Part shown: positions 35,144 through 44,700 of the stretch, one piece after another
How positions within the stretch are numbered: the first letter of the stretch is position 1
Layout: each line of letters starts with the position of its first letter
NCBI GenBank assembly: GCA_016711705.1
Contig: JADJSK010000013.1
Location: forward strand, 389,001 to 453,000
Origin: Candidatus Brachybacter algidus
GTDB taxonomy: Bacteria; Bacteroidota; Bacteroidia; Chitinophagales; Saprospiraceae
Reading direction: 5' to 3'
DNA length: 64,000 nucleotides
Made by a program: the position numbers and the translations under genes
The notes under the pieces: model-generated
The model's database searches: none
Seen by the model: only the letters and a program-made list of their open reading frames with translations
What the model was told of the DNA's origin: nothing

Positions 35144-35176
35144 AATGCCTTGAAAAATTTTATCTTTCAAGGCATT
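35144..35176 (-). terminator. Terminator of lon
   Basis: 12-bp stem aatgccttgaaa / tttcaaggcatt (35144-35155 / 35165-35176); on the reverse strand a T-run (A-run 35141-35145) follows. It lies 33 bp past the lon stop. Confidence 0.85.
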
Positions 35177-35208
35177 CTCTAATCTAGTATCTAGTGTCTA
35201 GCTTCTGA

Positions 35209-37620
35209 TTACAACATATCTATACCCAAAGCATATTCCAGCACATCCGACATACGCTCCGCATAAATAAACTTGATACCATCAACATATTGTGCAGGGA
35301 TCTCCATGACATTTTTTTCATTGTCCTTACACATCATTATTTCTTTCAAACCTGCTCTTTTGGCAGCAAGCACTTTTTCCTTAATACCACCTACCGGCAA
35401 TACCTTACCTCTCAAGGTGATCTCTCCTGTCATGGCCAAAAATGGACGAATTGGTTTTTTAGCGAAAGCACTGCAGATCGCAGAAAGCATTGTAACACCT
35501 GCAGAAGGACCATCTTTTGGTATGGCACCTTCAGGTACGTGAATATGGATATCATTTGTATCAAAATCGCTATCCTTGATACCTATCTGCTCAGCATGCG
35601 CTTTGACATAACTTAGAGCAGTATTAGCAGATTCTTTCATGACCTCACCAAGATTACCTGTCAGAATTAGTTTGCCTTTTCCTTTGCTAAGACTTGATTC
35701 TATAAATAGAATTTCACCACCAACAGATGTCCATGCCAATCCGATAGCGACTCCGGCCGGCTGCAGTTCTGTATAAATATCGTTACTAAACCGCTGAGCC
35801 CCAAGTATTCTACGGATATCTTCAGGAGAAACACTTTTATCAAACGGCTCTTCCATAGCTACCTTAAAAGCATAATTTCGCATTACACTGCTGATCTTGT
35901 GCGATAATGATCTTACACCTGACTCACGTGTATATTCACTGATCAAGGTCTTTAGCGTTTTGTCATTGAAAGTCAATGATTTTGGCTTCAATCCGTGATT
36001 AACCATGATTTCAGGAATCAGGTGTTTAGAAGCAATATTTATCTTTTCTTCAACGCTATATCCGCTTAGGTCTATGATCTCCATTCTATCCAATAAGGCT
36101 GGCTGAATGGTATTTAAAGAGTTGGCAGTTGCGATGAATAGAACTTTTGAAAGGTCATATTCTACCTCAAGGAAATTATCATTGAATGAATTGTTCTGTT
36201 CCGGATCCAATACTTCGAGTAAGGCTGACGATGGATCGCCTCTGAAATCTTTACCTATTTTGTCTATCTCATCCAGGATAAATACCGGATTGGAAGACTG
36301 AGCCTTGCGCATGCCTTGGATGATTCTTCCAGGCATGGCGCCAATGTAAGTTTTCCTATGTCCACGGATCTCTGCCTCATCATGTAATCCACCAAGAGAC
36401 ATTCTGACGAATTTTCTCTTCAATGCATTGGCAATAGATTTGCCCAAAGATGTTTTACCAACTCCCGGAGGACCTACCAAACAAATTATCGGCGCCTTCA
36501 TGTCCCCTTTCAATTTTAATACGGACAAGTGTTCAAGAATTCTTTCTTTCACTTTTTCCAATCCAAAATGATCTGTGTCAAGGACCTTTTTTACTTTTTT
36601 CAAGTCAAAATTATCCTTAGTGTATTCTCCCCAAGGAAGGTCAAGAAAAGTTTCCACATAGTTGATCTGTACACCATATTCAGACATCTGAGGATTCATG
36701 CGTCTCAGTTTTGCAAATTCCTTATCAAATACGGTCTTTGTTTCCTTTGACCATTTCTTAGAAGCGGCTTTCTTCTCAATGGCCTTGTATTCTTCCTCAG
36801 AACCATTCTGGCCAAGTTCCTCCTGAATTGTTTTTAATTGTTGTGATAGGAAATAATCTCTTTGTTGCTTTTCAAGGTCTGTTCTGACTTTGGATTCAAT
36901 TTGTCCTTTTAAGCGCAGTAAGTTAAATTCTTCGTCCATCTTACCCAGCAACATATTAGCGAAGTCAGGCAAGTAGGCTGTTTCAAGCATTTTTTGCTTC
37001 TCTTCTACAGAAGCAGAAAGATTAGATGCAATGAAATTCATCAGAAAAGTATTGCTTTCGATATTTCGAAGCATTACTGTCGCATCTGATGGTATGTTAG
37101 GTGAAAGTTCTACGATTTCTTTTGCAAGATCTCTGATCGAACTGATCTGTGCGTCGAATTCAAGATTGTTTTCTGCAGTTATATACTCCAGCAGTACAAA
37201 TCTACTTTTGAGATATGGTTCAGTTTGATCGAATTGCTCGACCATAAATCTTGACCTCCCTTGAATGATTATCGTGACAGATCCATCAGGCATCCTAAGC
37301 ATCTTGTGAATCTGTGCTATCACACCTATATTGTATATATCTTCAGGTTTTGGATTTTCCATATCCTGATTCTTCTGAGTGAGGACACCAATCATTTTAC
37401 CGTTGGCATATGCATCTTCTACCGCTTTGATGGACTTATCCCTATTGACAGTAATCGGAATGACGATACCTGGAAAAAGCACCGTATTCTTGATTGCAAG
37501 AATCGGTAATTGCTCCGGGTAATCAAATTTCTTATCGATGTCACGCATGTCTATCTGGATGAATGGATTATTATCCGTTTCGTCTGCGACGCCTGATGCG
37601 TGGTTAAAATATTCAAACAT
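35209..37620 (-). CDS. lon: ATP-dependent Lon protease
   Basis: 803 aa, LonA type, cytosolic hexameric protease for damaged and regulatory proteins. The N-terminal substrate-binding domain starts at PEQLPILAIKNTVLFPGIVI. The AAA+ module has Walker A GPPGVGKTS and Walker B PVFILDEIDKIG. The proteolytic domain has the Ser-Lys dyad: Ser in PKDGPSAGVTM and Lys in GGIKEKVLAAKRAG. Length is normal. A promoter box at 37680-37673 and a 12-bp palindrome in the leader (37636-37647) may bear on control; a terminator follows. It is a single-gene unit. Confidence 0.97.
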   Translation of the reverse strand: MFEYFNHASGVADETDNNPFIQIDMRDIDKKFDYPEQLPILAIKNTVLFPGIVIPITVNRDKSIKAVEDAYANGKMIGVLTQKNQDMENPKPEDIYNIGVIAQIHKMLRMPDGSVTIIIQGRSRFMVEQFDQTEPYLKSRFVLLEYITAENNLEFDAQISSIRDLAKEIVELSPNIPSDATVMLRNIESNTFLMNFIASNLSASVEEKQKMLETAYLPDFANMLLGKMDEEFNLLRLKGQIESKVRTDLEKQQRDYFLSQQLKTIQEELGQNGSEEEYKAIEKKAASKKWSKETKTVFDKEFAKLRRMNPQMSEYGVQINYVETFLDLPWGEYTKDNFDLKKVKKVLDTDHFGLEKVKERILEHLSVLKLKGDMKAPIICLVGPPGVGKTSLGKSIANALKRKFVRMSLGGLHDEAEIRGHRKTYIGAMPGRIIQGMRKAQSSNPVFILDEIDKIGKDFRGDPSSALLEVLDPEQNNSFNDNFLEVEYDLSKVLFIATANSLNTIQPALLDRMEIIDLSGYSVEEKINIASKHLIPEIMVNHGLKPKSLTFNDKTLKTLISEYTRESGVRSLSHKISSVMRNYAFKVAMEEPFDKSVSPEDIRRILGAQRFSNDIYTELQPAGVAIGLAWTSVGGEILFIESSLSKGKGKLILTGNLGEVMKESANTALSYVKAHAEQIGIKDSDFDTNDIHIHVPEGAIPKDGPSAGVTMLSAICSAFAKKPIRPFLAMTGEITLRGKVLPVGGIKEKVLAAKRAGLKEIMMCKDNEKNVMEIPAQYVDGIKFIYAERMSDVLEYALGIDML

Positions 37621-37635
37621 ATGCTATATTTTTAT

Positions 37636-37680
37636 TGCCTTAAGGCATTTTATTCTTCTAAATGTAAGTGTTCAAATCTA
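37636..37680 (-). promoter_or_regulatory. Promoter box and leader palindrome of lon
   Basis: TAGATTTG (37680-37673) is a perfect TAnnTTTG box 52 nt upstream of the ATG. The leader holds the perfect palindrome tgccttaaggca (37636-37647), a possible regulator site; it does not look like a CIRCE element. Confidence 0.55.
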
Positions 37681-37958
37681 ATTGCAAATGATATGCCATT
37701 CAGGAATAGGCGTCAAAAAGACAGGGGACATTAATGAAGGACGAAAAGTAATCAGTAATCAGTAATCAGTAATCAGTAATCAGTAATCAAGTAAACAATT
37801 GAGGTCATAGATATTGTTCAAAGCAAATCTCACAATAACAAATAAGTTAAGCAAAGCTCATAATAAAATAAAAGTTATCAAATAAACCTGTATTTCAAGG
37901 GAAAGATATTTTTCATTTTTCACCTTAATCTTAAAAGCGCCATTTTGACAGTAGAACG
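37681..37958. repeat. Spacer with six perfect gtaatca heptamers
   Basis: gtaatca is repeated six times without error at 37748-37789 (42 bp). The rest of the spacer is AT-rich without a credible gene. It is the cleanest example of the 7-nt tandem spacers in this window. Confidence 0.9.
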
Positions 37959-38720
37959 TTATTTACATCCCGGATGTATGCCCAAAATATAATTCTTGAC
38001 GATGTCGAGTTTGTCGCTTTGTTCTGATCCGGCGAAACCATCAATGAGTTGGTCGTTAATGATGGCAGCAGCTTCATGTGTATATTGGAGGGAAAGCGGG
38101 AGGTAGGTCCAATGCCATTTTTCCTCTTTGTACCCTGCTGGTCTGTCCTTTGAATAAGCGGTGTATGGTTGATAATAGCCAAATTTGGAAGCATTTTCGG
38201 TCATCCATTCATACCATTCCTTACCTTCTTTATCGAAATAATCATTGTCCAATCCGTTGATGTCGATGTCAGTGCCCCAATGATGGCGGGATGTTCCGGG
38301 CATTGCAGAAAATTCAAGGATCTTTTTCGCTCGGGTCAGTTCATTTGGATAAGTAGTGCAGGCGTCGATGGTCCCATTTATAGGAAAGATGCCGTACCAT
38401 TTATTCTCCCAAAGATATTTCTGATAGGCAAAATTCCTGGTTGCAGAGAGAATACAAAAAGAATGTCCATCATCTTCTCCAGCAGCAGCCATTTTTAGAA
38501 AAGCCTCGTACGCCTCTGACTGCATCAGCATGCTGTCTTTGTCTGCATATTTTTGCTCAATAATGACAAAATTTGGGTCATCCAGTGGGTCAAACCTACC
38601 TCTTAAAAAATCTTTGCGGCTTACTGATTCTATTGACATATAGGTGGCTGGCAATTCATTTTGGCAAGAACAATGCGTGACAATGCAAATGGAAAGTAGT
38701 AACCTGATGAAATAACTCAA
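37959..38720 (-). CDS. VanY-type D-Ala-D-Ala carboxypeptidase lipoprotein
   Basis: 253 aa. Signal with lipobox-like HCSC/Q near 17-19, so probably membrane-anchored and facing the periplasm. The M15 peptidase core is clear: SATRNFAYQKYLWENKW, then the zinc ligands His and Asp in SRHHWGTDIDING and His in EEKWHWTYLPL. It likely trims D-alanine from peptidoglycan stem peptides. A TAAATTTG box begins only 8 nt before the ATG, which would mean a nearly leaderless message or a chance match. The neighbouring upstream gene is 33 bp away on the same strand. Confidence 0.88.
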   Translation of the reverse strand: MSYFIRLLLSICIVTHCSCQNELPATYMSIESVSRKDFLRGRFDPLDDPNFVIIEQKYADKDSMLMQSEAYEAFLKMAAAGEDDGHSFCILSATRNFAYQKYLWENKWYGIFPINGTIDACTTYPNELTRAKKILEFSAMPGTSRHHWGTDIDINGLDNDYFDKEGKEWYEWMTENASKFGYYQPYTAYSKDRPAGYKEEKWHWTYLPLSLQYTHEAAAIINDQLIDGFAGSEQSDKLDIVKNYILGIHPGCK

Positions 38721-38753
38721 TTGTATCCAAATTTACATTGTATTTGACAAAAA

Positions 38754-39347
38754 TTAATTTGTAATCTTAAAATTCTCAAACTTCCCTTCCGTGACATCAT
38801 AGAATACTGATTGGTCTGCTTTATTGACAATTTTAAAATTAAAAGTTCCTGAGATTCTATTGTTGCTGTGTTTCGTGATTGCAACTTTTGAACCGGCAGC
38901 ATATTCCAGACTGGCAATACCGAAACCATAAGTTAATATATCACCGTTTTTTCCATCAAAAATACCAAGTGCTTCGCCGGCTTTAAGGTTTAAAATGTCT
39001 GATGCAAAATTGTAAGATCCTACCATATTTGACTTATTGGTAGTTTTGATAGCCATCAATAATGTTGATTGATAATTATTAAACAAAGCCCCTGCTCCCA
39101 TCATCAAAGAGTCACCAGCAAAGGTCGCCACAGGCAATGAGTCGATAGATGGATATAGTTGAGTAATTAATGGATTAGCCAAAGATTTGGTGGATGTCAC
39201 TGAAGTTCCATTAACCTTATATGTCATAGAAAAGATGGTATCCTTTCCATCTGTTCCGGGATTAATTGGATCATCTTTGTCGCATGAAACGAATGATAAT
39301 AAAAAACCAAAAATTAATAGGTAGATAGGGAATTTTATATCCTTCAT
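38754..39347 (-). CDS. Lipoprotein of DUF6252-like type
   Basis: 197 aa. Lipoprotein signal ending FVSC (Cys about 22) followed by DKDDPINPGTDG, a typical acidic linker of exported Bacteroidota lipoproteins. The beta-rich body ends with ISGTFNFKIVNKADQSVFYDV and EGKFENFKI, the pattern of DUF6252-like proteins; the frameshifted gene at 13887-14398 has a similar ending. The function of the family is unknown. It starts 21 nt after the stop of the large conserved gene upstream, so they may be co-transcribed. Confidence 0.7.
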   Translation of the reverse strand: MKDIKFPIYLLIFGFLLSFVSCDKDDPINPGTDGKDTIFSMTYKVNGTSVTSTKSLANPLITQLYPSIDSLPVATFAGDSLMMGAGALFNNYQSTLLMAIKTTNKSNMVGSYNFASDILNLKAGEALGIFDGKNGDILTYGFGIASLEYAAGSKVAITKHSNNRISGTFNFKIVNKADQSVFYDVTEGKFENFKITN

Positions 39348-39368
39348 TTAAAGTAAATTTTTAATTAG

Positions 39369-40784
39369 TTAAACTTGATTTACGCCGGCTTTATATCCGA
39401 ATAACGATTTTTCTTTGATCAAAGATATAATTTTTTCAGGAACATACTTTTCCCATCTATGATCATCATTTTGTATCATTTTCAAAACTCTTCTGGCACT
39501 GATCTTGAGATCCGCTTCTGTATAATGGGCTATATCAACGATCTGCTTGGTAGCAAGTAAATGCTCGTATAGATACTTCATGTCCGGATCGATCTTAATA
39601 CCACGAGCGTTCATCAATTCTTTGGATCCCGGAAATCTCGAAGGATACACATATAATCTTACATTGCCGGGAAACATGCCGCTCAGTCCTTCGAGTAATT
39701 TTCCACCTCTAAATTTCTCAATTGTCTCATCAATATATCGCGCCATGTATCCTGCTGTAAGCGCCAAGCCAATCTTTGGAACTTTAAATTCCTCCATGTA
39801 TTGGATCAGTTTCTGTTGGTTGCCACAGTTGGTAATACATACAATCATTCCCACATGATTCAATGCTGTCGCGCGTTCCAGAAAGTCATTTTCATCCGGT
39901 TCACCTTTTTCACCAAGGATATCGAGTGTGATCTCTGTCATTAATTTGACTTCATCATCTTTTAAACCTTCGTCCTCCAAAAATTGCTCATGGCTGGACC
40001 TGATAATGTCATAACTTGCGTATGTGATAGGTCTGAAAGCACCGCGAACTAATAACACATTTTTTTTGTATAAAAATTCTGATGGGTGAATATTGGTGCC
40101 ATTAGCGTCAAACATAGCCACGTCTGAAAGCCCAAGTTTTACCAGTTTGAAACTTAATGCCCTATTATCAACATCTTTGAAAGAAGGCCCATTGAGCCGG
40201 ATCATGTCGATCATCACCCTATTGTGAAGACCGTCATTCAACGATTGGAGCATAACGTCCATGTCATCTGAAAGAAAAAAACATGCGTACAGCAGGTTTA
40301 CACCAAGGATACCGACTGCCTGCTGCTGCAATCTGTTGTCATTGTCAAGCATTTTTACATGGATGACTAAATCGTTAGGTGGACTATCAGGACTCTTTTG
40401 GAAACGTACACCCAACCAACCATCACCAGGAATGGTTTTGGCATAATTTGTAGCAGAAACGGTATCGGCAAATGCAAAAAAATTCGTGTTTAAGCGTGTT
40501 TTACCCAATCTGGCCACTAAAAGTGAAAATTCATGATCCAACATTTTGTATAGCCGGGACTCGCAGACATAACGGCCGCTTGGCTCTGTACCATAGATCT
40601 CATCAGAATATGTCTTGTCGTAAGCGGACATGGTCTTAGCGATGGTGCCTGCTGCTGCTCCTGCTTGAAAAAAGTACCGTGCGACTTCCTGTCCGGCACC
40701 TATTTCCGCAAAAGTACCGTAAAGACTGTTGTCGAGATTGATCTCCAAAGCCTTTTGCTCGGCTTCTAAAAATTCGTGTTGCAT
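39369..40784 (-). CDS. Conserved protein often labelled NaMN adenylyltransferase
   Basis: 471 aa from ATG 40784 (MQHEFLEAEQKALEINLDNS). The frame is open to 40835, but a TATATTTG promoter box at 40813-40806 lies inside that extension, so the shorter start is preferred. Conserved blocks: YGTFAEIGAGQEVARYFFQA, GTIAKTMSAYD, GRYVCESRLYKML, ILGVNLLYACFF, VLLVRGAFRPITYASYD. Homologues in Bacteroidota and cyanobacteria are recurrently annotated as nicotinate-nucleotide adenylyltransferase or even TonB-dependent receptor, but I see neither a nucleotidyl-transferase HxGH motif nor a beta-barrel. Its function should be considered unknown; strong conservation suggests a core role. Confidence 0.8.
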   Translation of the reverse strand: MQHEFLEAEQKALEINLDNSLYGTFAEIGAGQEVARYFFQAGAAAGTIAKTMSAYDKTYSDEIYGTEPSGRYVCESRLYKMLDHEFSLLVARLGKTRLNTNFFAFADTVSATNYAKTIPGDGWLGVRFQKSPDSPPNDLVIHVKMLDNDNRLQQQAVGILGVNLLYACFFLSDDMDVMLQSLNDGLHNRVMIDMIRLNGPSFKDVDNRALSFKLVKLGLSDVAMFDANGTNIHPSEFLYKKNVLLVRGAFRPITYASYDIIRSSHEQFLEDEGLKDDEVKLMTEITLDILGEKGEPDENDFLERATALNHVGMIVCITNCGNQQKLIQYMEEFKVPKIGLALTAGYMARYIDETIEKFRGGKLLEGLSGMFPGNVRLYVYPSRFPGSKELMNARGIKIDPDMKYLYEHLLATKQIVDIAHYTEADLKISARRVLKMIQNDDHRWEKYVPEKIISLIKEKSLFGYKAGVNQV

Positions 40785-40805
40785 GAATAGTGGTTGTAGA
40801 TGGCG

Positions 40806-40813
40806 CAAATATA
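40806..40813 (-). promoter_or_regulatory. Promoter -7 box that sets the 39369-40784 start
   Basis: TATATTTG on the reverse strand, a perfect TAnnTTTG match, 22 nt upstream of ATG 40784 and downstream of the alternative ATG 40835. Confidence 0.6.
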
Positions 40814-40971
40814 ACGCTTGATAAGTTGCAATCATTTAAATGTCGAGAATTCAGACCTTTAATTGCATATTTTAGTCTAAAAGGGAATTGAAATAGTTTT
40901 ATCCGTTATACTTTTGCTGCAATTGAAACTCAACCTATAATTAAATACAGCGCTTATGTCGATCGAATTTA

Positions 40972-40979
40972 TATTTTTG
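40972..40979 (+). promoter_or_regulatory. Promoter -7 box of lspA
   Basis: TATTTTTG, a perfect TAnnTTTG match, 21 nt upstream of the GTG start. Confidence 0.6.
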
Positions 40980-40999
40980 CATCCTAATTAATATTCAAC

Positions 41000-41674
41000 G
41001 TGAGTAAAACAGTCAAAATAATTCTGCTTGTATTGGGCGTACTTCTGATCGATCAGGTTCTAAAAATATATATAAAAACCAACTTTCAATACGGGGAGGA
41101 TATGCCGCTCTTCGGCGCGAACTGGGCATATTTCAACTTTGTTGAGAACAATGGCATGGCATTCGGTCTTTCTCTTGGCGGTGAATATGGAAAGCTTGCA
41201 TTGAGCCTCTTCAGGATAGTGGCAGTGGTATTTCTTTGGATCTACATCCAAAGACTTATAAAAAATAATGCTCATTTTGGCCTTTTGGTCTCTTTTGGTT
41301 TAATATTCGCCGGAGCAGTTGGCAATATCATCGATAGTACTTTCTATGGATTGATTTTTTCAGAATCTTTTTACCACGGTGGCTTAGCTCAGATGTTTCC
41401 TCCTGGTGGAGGTTATGCGGGTCTGTTGCATGGTAAAGTCGTGGATATGTTATATTTCCCAATCATCGATACGCACTTTCCAAGCTGGTTCCCGTTCTGG
41501 GGCGGACAGCGATTCGAATTTTTTAAACCTGTATTTAACATTGCTGATGCGTCCATAAGCACCGGTGTGGGTATTCTGTTAGTTTTTTATAATAAATTCT
41601 TCAAGGAAGAACCAAAGACACAATCAGAGGACACTTTGAATACTGCAGAAACTAAAACAGAGAACCAGGAATAA
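41000..41674 (+). CDS. lspA: Lipoprotein signal peptidase (signal peptidase II)
   Basis: 224 aa with four membrane helices. Inner-membrane aspartyl protease that cleaves prolipoproteins before the acylated Cys; the many lipoproteins in this window are its substrates. Catalytic Asp residues are in GAVGNIIDS and NIADASISTG; FVENNGMAFGL matches the conserved N-terminal loop. The insertion between the catalytic motifs (MFPPGGGYAGLLHGKVVDML...) is typical of Bacteroidota LspA, and the charged tail is longer than in E. coli. The start is GTG at 41000. Terminator at 41704-41739. Confidence 0.95.
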   Translation: MSKTVKIILLVLGVLLIDQVLKIYIKTNFQYGEDMPLFGANWAYFNFVENNGMAFGLSLGGEYGKLALSLFRIVAVVFLWIYIQRLIKNNAHFGLLVSFGLIFAGAVGNIIDSTFYGLIFSESFYHGGLAQMFPPGGGYAGLLHGKVVDMLYFPIIDTHFPSWFPFWGGQRFEFFKPVFNIADASISTGVGILLVFYNKFFKEEPKTQSEDTLNTAETKTENQE

Positions 41675-41703
41675 ATCAATTTAATCGACTTCAAATAAAT
41701 AAA

Positions 41704-41739
41704 AAAAGGGCATTGACCAATTAAGATCGATGCCCTTTT
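41704..41739. terminator. Bidirectional terminator between lspA and the SprB-type gene
   Basis: 10-bp stem aaaagggcat / atgccctttt (41704-41713 / 41730-41739) with A- and T-runs at the two ends; serves both converging genes. Confidence 0.85.
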
Positions 41740-41758
41740 CTAATATAATCGAATAATT

Positions 41759-44700
41759 TTATTTCACGATAACCAGCTTTTTGTATGCAATGGCATCATT
41801 ACTACTAATCCTGATCATATACACACCGGCATTCAAGCCATCGGTATCAACTCTGAATTTATTATTTCCGGAAATATCTGCATTCAGTGAAGTCTGCTCG
41901 CCATTCATTGAGACAGCTACGATCATTGAAGTCAACTTAATGTCTTTTTTTGATTCCAGATAAAAATATCTGTCTGTAGGGATTGGGAATATCTTGACAC
42001 TATTCGCCAGCGCATCCACTTTGTGTGTGGCTACAGTCGTTGAAATCAAGTAAGGTCCGAATTCAGATGCACATCCACCGCTATCCGTTACAGTAAGTGT
42101 ATAGCTGCCCAAACTAAGGCTGTCCAAGTCCTCTTCAGTGGAAAAGAATAAACCGTTTTTCTCCCAATTGAAAGTATAAGGTGCTATTCCTCCAGTCGCA
42201 GTTATGTTTATAACTCCATCATTCAGATCTGTCTTGACAGTGATCGAATCCACTTCAATACTTAACTCCGGTATTGGTGTATAAGGAATACTTCCCATGC
42301 CTGAGCAACCATTTGAGTTTGTCACCATAACGCTGTATACTCCCACCGGAGCCTCTGAGACATCGATACATGCATTGGTCCCACCTGTCGACCAAAGGAA
42401 TACATATGGTGCTGCTCCTGTAAGGCTATCAATACAAATTACTTCATCACAATTAGCCCGAATGTATGATAAATGAACAGTAACCACTTCATTTACTATA
42501 GAACCTTGAATTACGACAGAACAATTATTAGCATCTGTGACAGTCACTGTATATGTTCCTACCGAAAGACTGTCTAAAGAATCCTCATTACTTCCATCAG
42601 ACCATTCATAAGAATATGGTTCAGTCCCTGCGACATCGAAAGCTACTGTAAGTGTGCCTGTTGAATCTCCTTGGCAGCCCTGATTGGAAGCAACTAAGTG
42701 TGCATCAAGGGCACAAGCGCAGTTCTTCACCTGGATCACTATTGAATCTTCATCAGTACAACCTGATAAGTTTGTTGTACTATAATGGACGACATAGAAC
42801 CCAATTGGAAGAGTAGAAGGATTAAACTGACTTCCTAATACACCCTGACCGGTCCACGTTCCTCCGGCAGGCGTCGCACTCAAATCTATCGCATCTCCAT
42901 CGGTACATTGTGCATCAAGTTCATTAATAACTACCTCAAAAGAGTTATTCGTTACGACCATTTGATCTGAAAATGCAGTACAGGGCCCATTTCCATCAGG
43001 GTCACCCGCAGTAAGTGTCAAAGTGACGGTTTTGGCTATTTTATCATTTGTGCCCCAGTTATACTGAGTAACCACATTATTTGGATTGGCAAATGTCCCA
43101 TCTCCTGAAGTTGACCACATTGGTGTGCTGTTAGCACCGCCTGCCAACATAACAGAATTGAAGTTACACACAGATTGATCAGTACCTGCATTGGCAGAGG
43201 CTGGATTAGTGCATCCACATGGACTTACATTAACTGTAATCGTAGTTGAAGAAATACATCCCGCATTGTTCGTGAAAGAATAAGTCAATGTGAATGTACC
43301 TGCACCCGATGTACCGGGATTAAATGAATTGTTGCTAACTCCTGTTCCTGTCCAAGTGCCACCTGCCGGTAAACCTTGGAGTGCCACTACAGGATCTGTC
43401 GTACATAGGTCCGGGACTATTGTTGCCTCTACCACTGCAGCATCCACTACATTATAGTTACTACTGGCTTCAGTGGTACATCCGTTTACACTCACTGTAT
43501 AGGTCACAATATGATTGCCAAGGCCTGCCTGCTCAGGAAATATTTGATTTCCAATGACTCCATCTCCAGACCAAAAACCACCACCAATATTAGCACTTAA
43601 AGTAAACGGACCTTCATTTATACAGATAGTGCCTATGTTGTTGATTGTTACATCAGCTACATTGATGACTGTTATGTTGATGTCATCTGATACAGTGCAG
43701 CCCATTGATGTATAAATATAGGTAACCACATGTTGACCTGGTCCCGCTACTGAAGGGTTAAAGGTATTTCCTGTGACTCCCGGACCTGAATAAAAACCGC
43801 CAACTGGACTTCCAACTAATGTGACAGGCGGGTCAAATTCACATTGCTGTGGAACAGCATTAAGCGTAACAATCGGAGGATCAACTTCAGTGATTGTAAT
43901 AGCGTCGCTTGTTTGACAGCCTTTGTTGTCAGTGACGGTTAATGTATAAGATCCAGGATCGAAAACTGTTATATCTTGTGTGATTGAGCCATTAGACCAT
44001 AGATAAGTGTAGGAAGAGGTGCCGCCAGAAGCCACACCACTTAAGGCGATTGAAAGATTATTGCAATCTATTACAGTTCCGGGTGCAGTGACATCAACTG
44101 ATAAAGCACTTGAAGGTTGTGTAACCGTATATGAACCGACTGTAGTGGAAGGAGTGCCATCTGTAACAGTTACAGTATATAAACCCGCAGCAAGGTTTGA
44201 AATAGTAGCTGTGTTGCCACCATTGGACCAGGAATAACTATAAGGTGCAATACCACCAGCCGGAATAGCTGTAGCTGATCCTGAAGTATTTCCAAAACAG
44301 TTAACATTAGTTCCGGCCACAGTAACTGTCAAAGGATCAGGAAGTGGAGCGAAAATACCTGAAAATTGTGCAGTAGTGATCCAGTCTCCATCGTCATTGT
44401 CATTGTTGTTTGCTATATTAGCAGCGGCATAAATTTTTATTGTTTGAGCTGATCCTGTAGCAGGTGAAATCCAATTAACCGTCCAGATAGCTTCATCCAT
44501 GCCATTAAAAAGTTGTGCCGGATTGTGTTCCACATAATCCCTATTATTTTGCATCGAAATAGTGCAAGATGCAGAGGGCAAAATGAATGTACCAAACTTC
44601 TGATTAGAAGCATTGAGGATTGTAAATTGAAATCCTGCTTTACTTGCAAACCCATTTGGGTTTGAAACTTTGACAATCAAAGGGTAAACAGTATTGGGAG

